From Diadema setosum (taxonomy: Eukaryota; Echinodermata; Echinoidea; Diadematoida; Diadematidae), in the NCBI RefSeq assembly GCF_964275005.1, contig NC_092704.1, positions 13,985,371-14,049,370 of the forward strand: DNA of 64,000 nucleotides, written 5' to 3'. Made by a program: the position numbers and the translations under genes. The notes below the pieces were generated by a model. The model did no database searches. It was not told the origin of the DNA and saw nothing but the letters and a program-made list of their open reading frames with translations. The first letter of the stretch is position 1. Every line of letters starts with the position of its first letter. Below are positions 11,498 to 22,480 of the stretch, in pieces.

Positions 11498-11725
11498 TTA
11501 CGAACCGGCGAATACGAACATTTGCCGGTTCGTAATGTCACAAATTGCAGCATTTGGACATTTTGAAAATTCGTCACTACCAAAAATACATGTTTTCGTG
11601 AATTTTATGATTTGATATTTTGGGGATAGATAGAGTTTGGTATGGACATTCAAAAAATGGAAAAAAGTGAATTTTGAAAAATTGACCCAAATTCGAACAT
11701 TCGCCGGTTCGTAATGCGACCGACG
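11498..11725. repeat. Right subterminal repeat cluster of the large element
   Basis: The TTACGAACCGGC-type motif occurs at 11498-11514 (+) and inverted at 11519-11535 and 11698-11714. The last belongs to the terminal inverted repeat. The arrangement mirrors the left end. Confidence 0.75.
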
Positions 11726-13987
11726 ATATGCCTGTTAAAACAAAAAGAGTGAAATCCCAACATAAACCATGGTTGAATTCAGATATATATAAATTAATGA
11801 AAGAAAGGGATAGATTGAAGCGTATAAAAAGCTTATATGAAAAATGATGATGTATCTTATGTCACAGTACAGAAAGCTCCGAAATAAGGTCACTTTTGAA
11901 ATACCAAAGGCAAGGCGAAATTATTATAATGATAAATTTTCAAATGCAAAAGTTGATCCTGCACAAACGTGGAAAATTTTAAAATCTGTTATTTCTGATG
12001 GTAAAAAACTCATTCTGTTATAAATGAAACGAATAAGGGTACGGAAACAGCTGATGAATTTAATTCATTCTATGCTAACATGGGAACCGTTTTGGCTGAT
12101 CAAATTCCACATGTCAACCATCCTTCCGATGGAGAAACATCTCTCAATAGCAGGTTTAACTTCTCATCAGTATCTATAGAAGAAACAATTAAATTAATCA
12201 GAAATTTGAAAAATACCAAATCAACTGCATGGTCTGGATGGCATTTCAACCTTTGTTTTAAAATTAAGTGATATCGAAATTGCCCCTTCTCTTATATATC
12301 TGATAAACAAATCATTGAATGATGGAACATTTCCTAATCAGTGGAAATTGGCCAAAATTGTTCCTATCCGTATAAGTGGTGATAAATCTTCTCCAGGAAA
12401 TTTTAGGCCAATCTCAATATCGTCTTGTGTATCGAAGATTTTAGAACGAGTCGTTCAACAACAATTAAGCTCGGCTATCTGCGTGAACATAACATCTTAT
12501 GTCGAGAACAATCTGGCTTTCGGCCGAAGCACTCGACCACTTCTACCCTCACAGACGAATGGTTACAAGCCATGGATAATCACCAGTACACTGGTGCGGT
12601 GTTTGTCGATCTTAAGAAGGCATTTGACACTGTGAACCATTTGATTCTTTTGAAAAAAAGCTTCAAAGTGTCGGTATAAGAAACTCTTCCAATGATTGGT
12701 TTCGAAGTTACTTAACAGGCAGGAAATGTAAAACCCTTGTAAATTCAGTGTTGTCAAATAATGCAGTAGTAACTTGCGGTGTACCGCAAGGTTCACTGTT
12801 GGGACCACTTTTATTTATCAAATGACCTAAAAATAATATTGAATTATGTAATCTGAAGTTATATACAGATGATACTGTTCTTTATTTTTCTAATGCATCT
12901 GTACACAACATTGAAATTGCTTTGAATAATGACTTACTGCATCTATCTCACTAGATAAATGCAAATTAACTCAGTGTAAACTGTGATAAAACTGTTTGTA
13001 TGTTAATAGGAAGCCTAGATATATGCTTTCTAAAATAAGTGATTTGAATGTTACTTTCAGCAAGTCAACCATGTTAAATACTTGGGTGTTATTTGTGATG
13101 AACAGATAAAATGAGACGTCCGTATTGACAATATGATGAAAAAAAAATTGGGAAAATAATAAGCTACTTGGGTAGATTGAGAGGTGTCCTGTATGAATCT
13201 ATATTAGAGTTAATTTATAACGCTGTTATTTTACCACGTTTTGATAACTGTATGGTCATGTTGTTTATGGTTCTTCTTGTAAACTGCATATTGATAGATT
13301 ACAGAAACTGGCTGGCCGGTTAATACTCCAGATAAAACGAGAATCTCATGTTTCTAACCTGGAGATCCACAATGCTCTGCAATGGGACACTTTGGTAGAA
13401 AAAAGAAACAAACACCTGATGACATGTATGTTTAGAACACTCCATGGTATGACCCCAGAATACTTGTCTGAATCGTTCGATTATCTCTCTCACCCTTATT
13501 CTTTGCGTTTCGGAAACAAACTTAGTTCACCCAAAGCCTATACTGAATTTCTCAGAAGATCATATACATATCGAGCGGCATTTATGTATAATAACCTACC
13601 GCCGGCTGCTCGACCAGCCTTATTTTGCTTTTCTAAGGATATGTACAAACTCATGAATCCCAGTTGCAATGTATTGCTTGTTGTGACAGGATAGTCGGGT
13701 TTATTTTGTTCTGTTCTGTTATGTAATGTTTGATTAAGTGATGTTATGTATGTCTGTTGTAACCTAAGCTCTGTAGTTTCTTTTTTCTTCATTCTCTTTT
13801 CAATTTTATCTCTATGTATCATTCTATTTCTTTGCAAATTGTAAATGCTTGTTTGATTAATATGTAACTGGACCCCATGGAAGACCAGTGGTGCCATAGC
13901 GGCACCGCTGAATATGGGCATTCCAGCCGTTTTAAACTGTAATTTGTATATGTTTTTAACGGAAATAAATACCTACCTACCTACCTC
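11726..13987 (+). mobile_element. Decayed LINE: reverse transcriptase and C-terminal region
   Basis: Successive frames carry non-LTR retrotransposon RT motifs: MPVKTKRVKSQHKPWLNSDI (11728 on), YRKLRNKVTFEIPKARRNYY (about 11864 on), GNFRPISISSCVSKILERVV (12398 on), AVFVDLKKAFDTVNH (near 12596-12640), GVPQGSLLGPLLF (about 12778-12816), and the catalytic YTDD box (12862-12873, in place of the usual YADD). The C-terminal tail follows at 13392-13694, with a 3' end in ACCT repeats (about 13970-13987). Several frameshifts and stops separate the pieces, so it is inactive. The motif order suits a CR1/L2/Jockey-type LINE. The RT acts in target-primed reverse transcription. Confidence 0.9.
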
Positions 13988-13989
13988 TC

Positions 13990-15600
13990 TTTCTCTATCG
14001 CTTTGTGTGTGTATAATGTGTGTATGTGTATATCCTGGCTCTCTTGCTTGTAACGGTTGGATGTGAATAGATTACAGGTCTATCAATCGATACGTTGAGA
14101 ACGTTTCTTTGAGTGCTTGGCGATGTCTAGACGTAGTATTTGCCCTTCGTTTTCAGCGCTGCTTATGAGCGTTAACTAGCGTCAGGCAGTCATTCAAATT
14201 CTTTTGTGAATACACAATTGTGCTGTTGTGTAACGGTACATCACACCAGGGAGTCGGGACCAGACACATGAAATGGTTGAATGGCTATCTAAATGCATTG
14301 AAATAACACCCACTTTCTTGTCAGGGAAGAGGTTTCTCTGTGGAGTCTTACGAGCTGCTTTGCATAACACTGTACGTGAAGAGACTCAGCTGCATAGATC
14401 TGAAAAACTGTTTCGCAGATCTTTTTTTTTTTTTGGGGGGGGGGGGTACAATCCAAGTAAAAGTGTGATACTCGTAAAGTGTCTTTTTCCCCATTCTTCC
14501 ATTTTCATGTCGCATTTTCAGGCACAGTCTACTTAAATGGTACCTTCATTTTCACATGGGTCGTTGAAATGCTTGTATCTGTATTTAGAAGCTGTTTTTA
14601 ATCAGTCAGGATTGAGAACACAAAAATGAATAGCGAAATCTGATAGGAAAATTTTCTTGTTGATTCTTCCGGATAAGTTTTTAGTGGGATTTCTCTTTTC
14701 AGAAAACGCAACGGAATGTCAACTTCTTTGTGTCTAAATGAAAATCTATGTACATTAAAGAAACAAAGAAAAAGCAAGGTAAAGGTCCCTTTTGCAAATG
14801 TCACTAAATTTTGCATGCCTCTCAACGCCATATATGAAATCGTATGAAATCGTAACGTAATATGTATACACCTCAGAGCTTTGAAATAAGAAATGATAAC
14901 TAATCCCATACAAGTCACTCGAGAACTCGTCCCCTTTTCTACCGAAAATTATGATTGGATTCTTTTTTTTCGGGGTCCGAGTAAATTCACTAGAAATCGG
15001 TGTTTCGCCCGCCATCATTAGGAAATATCCAGTTTAATCATTTCGAGGAAAGTTCTGAATTATCTATAAAGGCTCGTAAACTTTTAAGCCAACGTACATG
15101 AAAAAGAAACAAAAATAACATTTGTCCCGACTATTGGTTTATCACAATAAATTCCACAAATCTGAACACATGGCACTATCATTTCTTATCAGGACAGTGT
15201 ACAAATAACCAGGCAGTGACATGCAGTACGAGTCAAGCGCATGGAGATTTCAGAATATGTGGGTCTTCAAAATTTTGTTTGTGACTTTGAAGCCACATAG
15301 CCATGCGACCTTGTAAATCTGCATACATTGAATAGAATTTGAATGTTATGGTAATTATCATTGACGATCTTTGAAAATAACCGACAGAAAGAGAAAAAAA
15401 TAAATATAAACAAGTGCGCTTAACTGAATACAGGACATGCCACGGATGCGCATTCGTCGAGCACAGAAAAATAAGATAAGACCTGTCATAACGGCCACCC
15501 AAGGGAAAATATGATGACAAAAGTGACCGCTATAGACAGGGGGCCTACTGCTCAAGAGAAGACACACTTACAAAAAGGCTCCAAAAAGAATTTAGACAAA
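13990..15600. other. Gene-less stretch
   Basis: No convincing exon is seen. It contains a T/G homopolymer pair (14419-14446) and the repeat fragment at about 15205-15295 shared with 1435-1700. A minus-strand frame at 14598-14918 is AT-rich, with no domain I recognise. Confidence 0.5.
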
Positions 15601-15615
15601 CAACCCCCATCCTAA

Positions 15616-15661
15616 CACACACGCACACGCACACGCCCACACACACACACACACACGCACG

Positions 15662-15725
<64 letters not shown>
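15616..15725. repeat. (CA)n/(CACG)n microsatellite
   Basis: About 110 bp of CA repeats with CACG and CCCA interruptions at the left end. Confidence 0.97.
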
Positions 15726-15728
<3 letters not shown>

Positions 15729-15884
15729 TACACGTATTCGTGGAGTCCACATGTCCGAAGTAGAAGATGAACTTTGTGCCTGCAGACAGCTGAGAGCCAC
15801 CGGATGGGTGGGTCTTTTGCCCCGTCTTTCACCAAGCCCCTCAGATACTGCACTAATTTACCATCCGCGGATTAAACAAAATCC

Positions 15885-16150
15885 CACCATTAGTGCTTTA
15901 AAAAATTTGAGTTAGGGATAGAAACAACCACTGTAAAAATGTGAATCCGTTTTATCGATGCTAAGTATTGCTAAATACACAAAATGTAAACAAAAGTTAT
16001 AATAAAAATGTCTCCAGACTGCACCGTCTACAGTTGCGGTTTATTAAGAAAAATACTGATATCTCCTTAATAATACTTTAGGCTTTATTGGGAAAATTTT
16101 ATATGGTAGGATGTTTTGTGATACAACAGACCTACACATATGCATCATCA
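15885..16150 (+). repeat. Dispersed repeat family C, copy 1
   Basis: Landmarks GAGTTAGGGATAGAAACAA, CCGTCTACAGTTGCGGTTTA and CAACAGACCTACACATAT occur in the same order at 25385-25668, and on the opposite strand at 23070-23945. It is a roughly 270-bp interspersed repeat without coding potential. Confidence 0.75.
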
Positions 16151-16257
16151 GGTTACTGTGTAACGAAAAGCATGTGGTTTATGAACCAATTAATGCTCGA
16201 TGTTGATATTGCTGTGATAGGGCCTACCCCCCCCCCCCCCCGGCTACATACTGGTTA

Positions 16258-16332
16258 GTGATAAGGTTAGAGTAGAGATTAGGGTTAGGGTTAGGTTTAG
16301 GGTTTGGGTTAGGGCTAGGATTAGGTTCAGTA
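16258..16332 (-). repeat. Degenerate TTAGGG-like tract
   Basis: Units GGGTTA/GGTTTA repeat about eight times with errors. It is an interstitial, telomere-like simple repeat. The unit errors and flanking unique DNA argue against a chromosome end. Confidence 0.75.
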
Positions 16333-16689
16333 TTATAGCATTTGAGGAAGGATCTAGGGGTAATTGCCCAGGGGGTAATTGCCCTAGACCCGGCACTATC
16401 GATTTATAAGTGTTAACTAGGCCTCTATGATGTGAAATTCTATAAATCATCACACGAATAATTATCATCTTTACCATGGAGACCCGTATTCGTTCCCTAG
16501 TAGTGCAAAGATAGTTATTACACAATTATCCAAATGACTGCTTTACGTTTCAATTTGTGTCTATGACTTTCTATAACTGAAAAAAAAAGATTTTTTTTTT
16601 TATTACATGTATAAGGATATTTTCCCTCAAATGTTCTCTTTAGTGGACTTATTATAGGTTTTTTCGCATGCATTTTGTCATTTATTGTC

Positions 16690-17300
16690 GAGCCCACCGG
16701 AGGTGCGGGGAGACTAAGGGATTGCCTACGGCGTCTGTCCGTCCGTCGTCCGTCCGTCGTCCGTCCGTAATGCTACAAAAACTTGAATAACTCTCTACTG
16801 AGTAGTTTAATTTCTATCAAATTTGGAGGGAAGAGCGGTTATACAAAGTTAAACATGTTACCAAGCATGAAGGTCACCTCAATGTCAAAGGTCACAGGCA
16901 GGGGTCAATGAACTTTAGGGCCCAATGTTAAGTGTTTACGGCGCATTTCAATTATGGCTCATAACTTTTGATCCCTATATCCGTTTGTGACCAAACTTGG
17001 ATGGTAGATGTCCCATGAAGAGATGAATTTCATCACAAGGTCAAAGGTCACAGACAGGGACCAACGAACTTTTAGGGCCCAATGTTAAGTTTTTATGGCA
17101 CGTTTCGATCATGGCACATAACTTTTGATCATGTCCGTTTGTGACCAAATTTAACTGGTACATGCCCCTTGGGGAGTTGAAGGTCACCACAAGATCAAAG
17201 GTCATAGGGGAGGTCAATGAACTTCCGGAATTTAGAAAAACATTAATTTCTTCTACGCGAATGGGCGAGACACATTTTGGCACTTGCCTTGTTATTCAGG
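16690..17300. repeat. Dispersed repeat with tandem internal modules
   Basis: It starts with a CGTCCGTC-rich stretch (16725-16770). It continues with two or three imperfect modules of about 130 bp, each containing CATAACTTTTGATC, CCGTTTGTGACCAAA, TCAAAGGTCA and GGGCCCAATGTTAAG. It resembles abundant non-coding repeats of marine invertebrate genomes; the class is unknown. Confidence 0.6.
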
Positions 17301-17540
17301 CGTAGCTACAGTGCTGTTAGGGGAAGAATGATAAAAGACAGTGGTTTCTGCTATGCATCGATTGCATATAGCACAAGTGTATGTATGTGTATCTACTGTA
17401 GTGCAATGAAACTGAAAAAGTAACGAGTTACGAGTATATAAAGGTATTTATAATTAATGTAGCTTCTGTACTTCGGCACTATTATGTGAAATATCAACGA
17501 TTATATTAAGGGTAGAAAAAATGCTTACAAAGATTCAATA

Positions 17541-17587
17541 GTTATAACAAGGAGGTACTAGCTCGCCTAGTACCTCCTTGGTTATAA
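17541..17587. mobile_element. Micro-palindrome insertion H1 (33 nt)
   Basis: The hairpin 17548-17580 has arms CAAGGAGGTACTAG and CTAGTACCTCCTTG around CTCGC. It is flanked by perfect 7-bp direct repeats GTTATAA (17541-17547, 17581-17587), which read as a target-site duplication. It has no coding capacity. Confidence 0.8.
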
Positions 17588-18630
17588 TAATGATGACCCA
17601 GACAGTGACAACGATGGCGAAATATAGAGATATAGCAAACGAATACAATTTTTACTACCAGAGTAAAAGTTTTAGAAGTTGGTAATAGAGAAACGAAAAC
17701 ATTAACGTCAAAAGGAATTTGCCCTCAAATAAAGAAAAAGTGATAATGCTATCAATGGCAGAGATTAGAACGATATGGTAGCAATGTTGCTTTTGTCGAC
17801 ATCTGACGGTGATAATGTACAGGGCCTGGCGACAATTATTCAGAGAAAGAAGTGATGGAGCTGTCATAACTTAAGTTATCGGTCAGGCCTGGCGGTAGCG
17901 CTGATTATGTATTCGAATGGCCGAGGTTAGATTTTTACTGACCGTCGTCGATTCATGCTGCGCATAAATCATGTCCTCCCTTCTCTTGTCTCGTAAAAGG
18001 CGGAACACATTTACCAGGGATAGGACTTCAAATGGGGTTATTAGGCTCACATCCATAATATTTCCCCATAGGGATGTGTGTTAAAAATCAAACTTTAAAA
18101 GATTCGGCAAACGGTCGGTAAAGTCAGACTACGTGTCTTTTTTCAAAAAGGCTCAGATTGTCTGTGCGTGCGCCGAGTTAAATTAGTCCCTTTAAATTTC
18201 ACAAGAAAAAGCTATCACCTGCCAAGCAGAATACATTTTGTAGAGGAATCCACAATCATCAACTTAAGCTAAAAACTTTTCTTCTACCTTCATTTCCTGA
18301 TTTTTTATGATTTTTTTTTTCTGAATTAATTTTGGTATCTTTGGTACGAATTTGTGATCAGGCCGTGAAGAATCCATTATATTTACGGGCGTGAGCCCTA
18401 TTGTGTTTGAGTGAGTCACAACTTCCCTTGCATATTATAGCATTGTGGAAACACAGTAAAGTCCTTCCCACCCACCCCCACCGTTTGCCCCTCGCATCAG
18501 TCAGCCACTATCAGCAAGCTGTAGGTATGAATGCATGAATGCATTCATTCACAAAGCACAAATCACATACAAACACATAAAACATGACATCACATGAAAC
18601 AACTTGGACATAGTACACAAACATACTTTA
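17588..18630. other. Gene-less stretch
   Basis: No exon or recognisable repeat is seen apart from a small palindrome of ATGAATGCAT units near 18529-18552. That palindrome has no flanking direct repeat. Confidence 0.5.
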
Positions 18631-18631
18631 A

Positions 18632-18998
18632 AGGATGGTATAATATCGGTGGAGATGAGGATTGAGCTTTTAACTTTTTGCAAGATACCAAGAAACCACT
18701 CAAGAAATAGTAGGCCTACAATATTATTCTATAAGAGGAATTCAAAATTTATTTGATAAAAATCTGTTTTGGAATGACTGAGATATCCAAAAACGAAGTA
18801 AAACAAAGCGATCATAAAAAGTGAGACCCGCCTTTTATTAGGATGTCTGTTTTGGATATATCAGCATTTCAAAAACAATTTTTATCAAATAAACATTGAA
18901 TTACTCTTAGAATTACATGCTCTTTCACCTAATTATAAAAGGTTTCTCATTATCTCACAAATACATGTTAGAAACCTGAAGTTAGGTCTCAACCTAAC
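18632..18998. mobile_element. TTAA-flanked palindromic MITE family A, copy 1
   Basis: TTAA flanks both ends (18628-18631, 18999-19002). The left half reads AGGATGGTATAATATCGGTG and the right half is its degenerate inverse. The core has the paired phrases GAGATATCC and GGATATATC. The TTAA flanks suit piggyBac- or Kolobok-type transposition. Six further copies lie in this window. Confidence 0.75.
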
Positions 18999-19002
18999 TT
19001 AA

Positions 19003-21100
19003 GGTTTGTAAGCATGCAATATAAATACTATTCATAACAATTATTTTTGTCATAAACGTGCAACCAGTTAAATTGGATTATCGGTCAAATATCTATGATA
19101 GGGCTATATCATAGTCTAATGTAGCCTTCATATAAATGATAATTAAAACAATAAGTGGCATTAAACACTTCGTTCTGCCGGGGAAGCACTTTTTTTTAAA
19201 GAAGGAGGTGGTGGTGGTAGTGGAAAGGAAGAAGAAGAAAACAAACAAATAAACAAACAAACACGAAGAATTATTGACAGAGGAAAGGAGGGGAGGAGCT
19301 TGGGGAAGAAGACGTCATAAAGGATTGCCTATAATTGGGTACAACACTCTTTCTGAGTATGAAAATTCAGATGCAAGTACTACAATTCATTTCATCGACA
19401 TATTGCTAGAGAACGCCCATTATTGAAATCATACTTCAAAGCAGACACCCGCAAACGCTCGTGCTTCTCTCATTTTTTTCTTAGATCATTTTAATTTCTG
19501 TATCAAACTTGACAAGAACTTGTCATTTCAACACCGCACTTTTTTATTCATCAAAGTTCCGCAGAGAGTGGTCTATGCTTTCGACATGACTGTGGTTTTC
19601 TGCAGTTCACAGTAGTACAATCTACACGCTTTCCGCTTCCCTGTAATATTCTATCATCATTATTTTGGTATATAGGTTTTGTTTTTCAATATTTTGCTTT
19701 GTTTTGTTTTGTTTTGTTTTGTTTTGTTTTATTTTTCCGTTCAAGATCTAAACCCCTTGTTCTTTCGTCACATTTTATGTTCAGGTATATGATTCTAAAC
19801 TTTCAAAGTTTTTATTGAATTTCTACTCTGATTTGTTTTACGCGGCAAACGACAACGGAACCTGACTCGGAGCACAGCTCTCGTAGCACGGGATTAGAAC
19901 TACGGCGACCATGATGGGAATTCCTTTACATTTATACACTGAGCCAAAACACCGGTACATTATTAAGATTTAGACGTAGGCGTCCTCAAAAGCAATGCAG
20001 AGAAATACGTATAATAATACAGCCACAATGGACTTAAGGAGATGTTGCATTTTTCACTGTACACGTATTTCTGAATGAGCATACCAATGCCTATTATGCG
20101 AACCCATCATTAGAAAAGACAGTGTCGCAGAGGATCTATGATGTACGTGAGAGCAATTACACTGCCTATGCACTGAAGAAACTCCGTTTACTAAAGCATG
20201 CACATGTTTCCTCCACTCCAGTCTTTTGTGTTTGTTTGTTATTGTTGTTGCTCTTTTTTTAATCAAGCGGGAAAATGGCGAGAGCTTGATTGTAGAATAC
20301 CGCGTTACGAAAATGTTTTGGACTGCTGAGCAAGCACAGATGTCTGTACGTTGTTCTCAGTAACCGATGTCAAAGGTAACAACTTGAACCCTTGAACTCA
20401 ATGATAAACATTAGCAACGATGAAGAATATTTGAGGAAATAGTGTCATATTGATGGGGCCCGAAGTCAACGTTGATTGCGAGGAATGCTATGTCAAATCG
20501 ATGAAGCGAGTCGCGCGTTGTGATCAGTCATGGTCCGACTGCGACTGCCGCCGAGCATTCGTGCCAGCAGATCTCAGAGTTGTGATGAGCTGAAAGAGGA
20601 GAGAGAAGCAAAACCAGATACAATGTCTAGCGAATCTCGGTTATGCAATGTTATGTTTATGGAAACTGATACGACTAGCATAGCATACACTTGTTTTCAT
20701 GAGACCTAGCTGGAACATTCAGGGCCCTTATTGAAGTCAGCATTTGGATCCCTAGGGCCGCCGCCAGTAGCAATACCTTGGTCTGGAATCTCTGAATGTG
20801 GCGCGTTGTTCTGAGCTGAGTTGAGCGTGGAGCTGGTCGCCAACAACTCGTTTAACGCACATCTGCAACAGACGACGATCTACTGTGCCACAAGCGTATT
20901 TTGTGCTGTAAGTAAGCGTAATAAATCGACGCAAATCAACGATCTGATAATACATGATTGTATGCATCCTTTGTCAGCCGAATACAACTGAATATTTGAA
21001 GGGATGTTACAATACCTGTACTTGCAAGTTAAGCGTTCATTAGAAGCCATGTTTTGCGAATTTTTTTTTTCTGGAAACTAATGTAGATTATCATTCATCG
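19003..21100. other. Gene-less stretch with a TTTTG repeat
   Basis: It contains a (TTTTG)n microsatellite (about 19690-19730) and a GC-richer patch near 20460-20580, but no frame with domain-like content and no paired splice sites that I trust. Confidence 0.5.
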
Positions 21101-21107
21101 TGTCGAA

Positions 21108-21255
21108 GTGTAAACTCCAAAAATCACAAAACTGGGAACTTAGTCGTGCGACGTTTCGCAGAAGAACTAGCTGATTGTTGATCTGCGAAACGTCGCCGCA
21201 CGACATATTGAGTTTCCATTCCAGTATTGTGATTTGTAATAATTTTGGAGTGTAC
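21108..21255. mobile_element. Foldback element, about 148 bp
   Basis: The left arm AAACTCCAAAAATCACAAAACTGG pattern and the right-arm inverse (CCAGTATTGTGATTTG ... TTTTGGAGTGT) pair up. The inner arms GTCGTGCG-ACGTTTCGCAGA and TCTGCGAAACGTCG-CGCACGAC are nearly perfect. It is a short palindromic MITE-like sequence with no coding part. Confidence 0.65.
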
Positions 21256-21693
21256 TTTTTTCTGTGTTACTGAACACCTCTCAGTGGATATATAATATCC
21301 GCGATACAGGACGGTTAACGGAATGTTTACCTAATATCGACAGTCTGCAAGCACTATAATGCAAGCTAGCACTTTTTCATTCGCAATATAACTGAAACAT
21401 TATTTTTTTCAGTTGTTTGCAACGAAAATGGAACATTATTTTGTCAGTTGTCTTTCTGTAAACATAGTCAAGTGGAATGAGTTTGAATCTTGAGTTAGAC
21501 TGCATTGGTTGGCTTTTTAAATTATAACCGCAAGTTCGAGATTCGTCTACAGTTTTAGCACAAGTTTTACATTACCCCTCTTTTGCGCGTGATTCCTGCA
21601 ATGTATCTGTGATGAGTAAACCACAACTTCAGCATATTGCACAACATGCTGTCTTGAGTCCTGATGGTTGAGGCCATGCAGTCACGATTCGAT

Positions 21694-21875
21694 GTAATAA
21701 TGTCAGAGGTAAAAATGTCAGAGGTAACAATGTCAGAGGTAACAATGTCAGAAGTAAAAATGTCAGAGGTAAAAATGTCAGACATTTTTACTTCTGACAT
21801 CTTTACCTCGGACATGACATTTTTACCTCTGACATATTTACCTCTGACATTTTTACCTTTGACATTTTTACCTGG
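21694..21875. repeat. Inverted tandem array of 15-bp units
   Basis: Six direct units of ATGTCAGAGGTAAAA (with AACA and GAAG variants, up to about 21780) are followed at once by six or seven units in the opposite orientation (TTTTTACCTCTGACAT) to about 21872. The whole could fold into a long hairpin or cruciform. Both strands stay open and read MSEVK or MSEVT repeats, a consequence of the 15-bp period and not evidence of a gene. Confidence 0.9.
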
Positions 21876-21912
21876 CACCGCAGTCACTTATATGTCAATT
21901 CACTCTTTATTT

Positions 21913-21950
21913 GTGCGTACAAGGAGGTGGGACCACTTCCCTGGTGCGTA
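21913..21950. mobile_element. Micro-palindrome insertion H2 (24 nt)
   Basis: The hairpin 21920-21943 (arms CAAGGAGGTGG and CCACTTCCCTG) sits between perfect 7-bp repeats GTGCGTA (21913-21919, 21944-21950). Confidence 0.75.
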
Positions 21951-22007
21951 ACATCCCCGCGGTAAAGTAAAAGCACCATTCGGAATTTCTCGAGCGAGCA
22001 AGCATTA

Positions 22008-22050
22008 CCTCAAGCAGGGAGGTGGAGTTAATCCACCTCCCTGCCTCAAG
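22008..22050. mobile_element. Micro-palindrome insertion H3 (29 nt)
   Basis: The hairpin 22015-22043 (arms CAGGGAGGTGGA and TCCACCTCCCTG around GTTAA) sits between perfect 7-bp repeats CCTCAAG (22008-22014, 22044-22050). Confidence 0.8.
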
Positions 22051-22100
22051 GTATTAATACAAAGAAGTCTCTGCATTTTGAGAGACAGGCGGCCAGTTGT

Positions 22101-22136
22101 ATTGAATCAGGGAGTGTCTCACCTCCCTGATTGAAT
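22101..22136. mobile_element. Micro-palindrome insertion H4 (22 nt)
   Basis: The hairpin 22108-22129 (arms CAGGGAGTG and CACCTCCCTG) sits between perfect 7-bp repeats ATTGAAT (22101-22107, 22130-22136). Confidence 0.75.
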
Positions 22137-22184
22137 ATAGATTACAAATAGCCGAGTCCGTCCAAATCGTCTGTCTGTGACGGT

Positions 22185-22480
22185 GGATTGAGTAAAAGCA
22201 GCAACATTACACATCAGTGAAAGTTTGAGGAAAGTCGGGCAATCGATGCAAAAGTTATGAATTTTTAAAGTTTTGGTGTTGTAATGACTGGATATAAGGA
22301 GACTGCTAGAGTTTATGACGGCATGTGTGGACAACAACATAAAGAAAATAAAAGAAGAATTCCACAAAAGAAATTCGTTTTTCATGAAAATTACACATTC
22401 CATCAACTCGTTACTCACACTATGGGTAATATAATTCCCCCTGCTTTCTGAAAGATGTAAGTCAAGTGCTCTTTCATTTC
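22185..22480. mobile_element. MITE family B, copy 1 (one arm)
   Basis: It shares GTGGATTGAGTAAAAGCAG, GTGAAAGTTTGAGGAAA and GCAAAAGTTATGAATTTTT with the palindromic copies at 23285-23834 and 56703-57300, but the matching second arm is not present. It is probably a partial copy. Confidence 0.6.

Larger units (their letters stand above)
4963..11725. mobile_element. 6.76-kb terminal-inverted-repeat element inserted in a LINE
   Basis: The ends are 37-bp perfect inverted repeats (4963-4999 and 11689-11725) beginning CGTCGGTCGCATTACGAACC. ATAT flanks both sides (4959-4962, 11726-11729). Removing the element plus one ATAT rejoins the LINE as AAACATATGCCT in frame, so the target duplication is ATAT, or TA if the repeat starts one base further out. 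Eight copies of a TTACGAACCGGC-type motif cluster near both ends, as expected of transposase-binding subterminal repeats. No transposase was recognised. A minus-strand frame at 7008-7397 and a GC-rich open segment at 11390-11495 are exon-like but unassigned. It may be non-autonomous, or a DNA transposon carrying captured host sequence. Confidence 0.8.

Noticed and set aside
16258..16332. True telomere
   Set aside because: Units are degenerate, the tract is short and unique DNA continues on both sides.
19860..19960. tRNA-like or LTR primer-binding sequence
   Set aside because: No cloverleaf or A/B boxes with correct spacing could be built, and no LTR pair was seen.
21694..21875. Possible CRISPR array
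   Set aside because: The units are contiguous without spacers, half are inverted, and the context is a eukaryotic genome.
21567..21951. MSEVK/MSDIFT repeat proteins on both strands
   Set aside because: A 15-bp inverted repeat array necessarily stays open in one frame on each strand; no other evidence of a gene.
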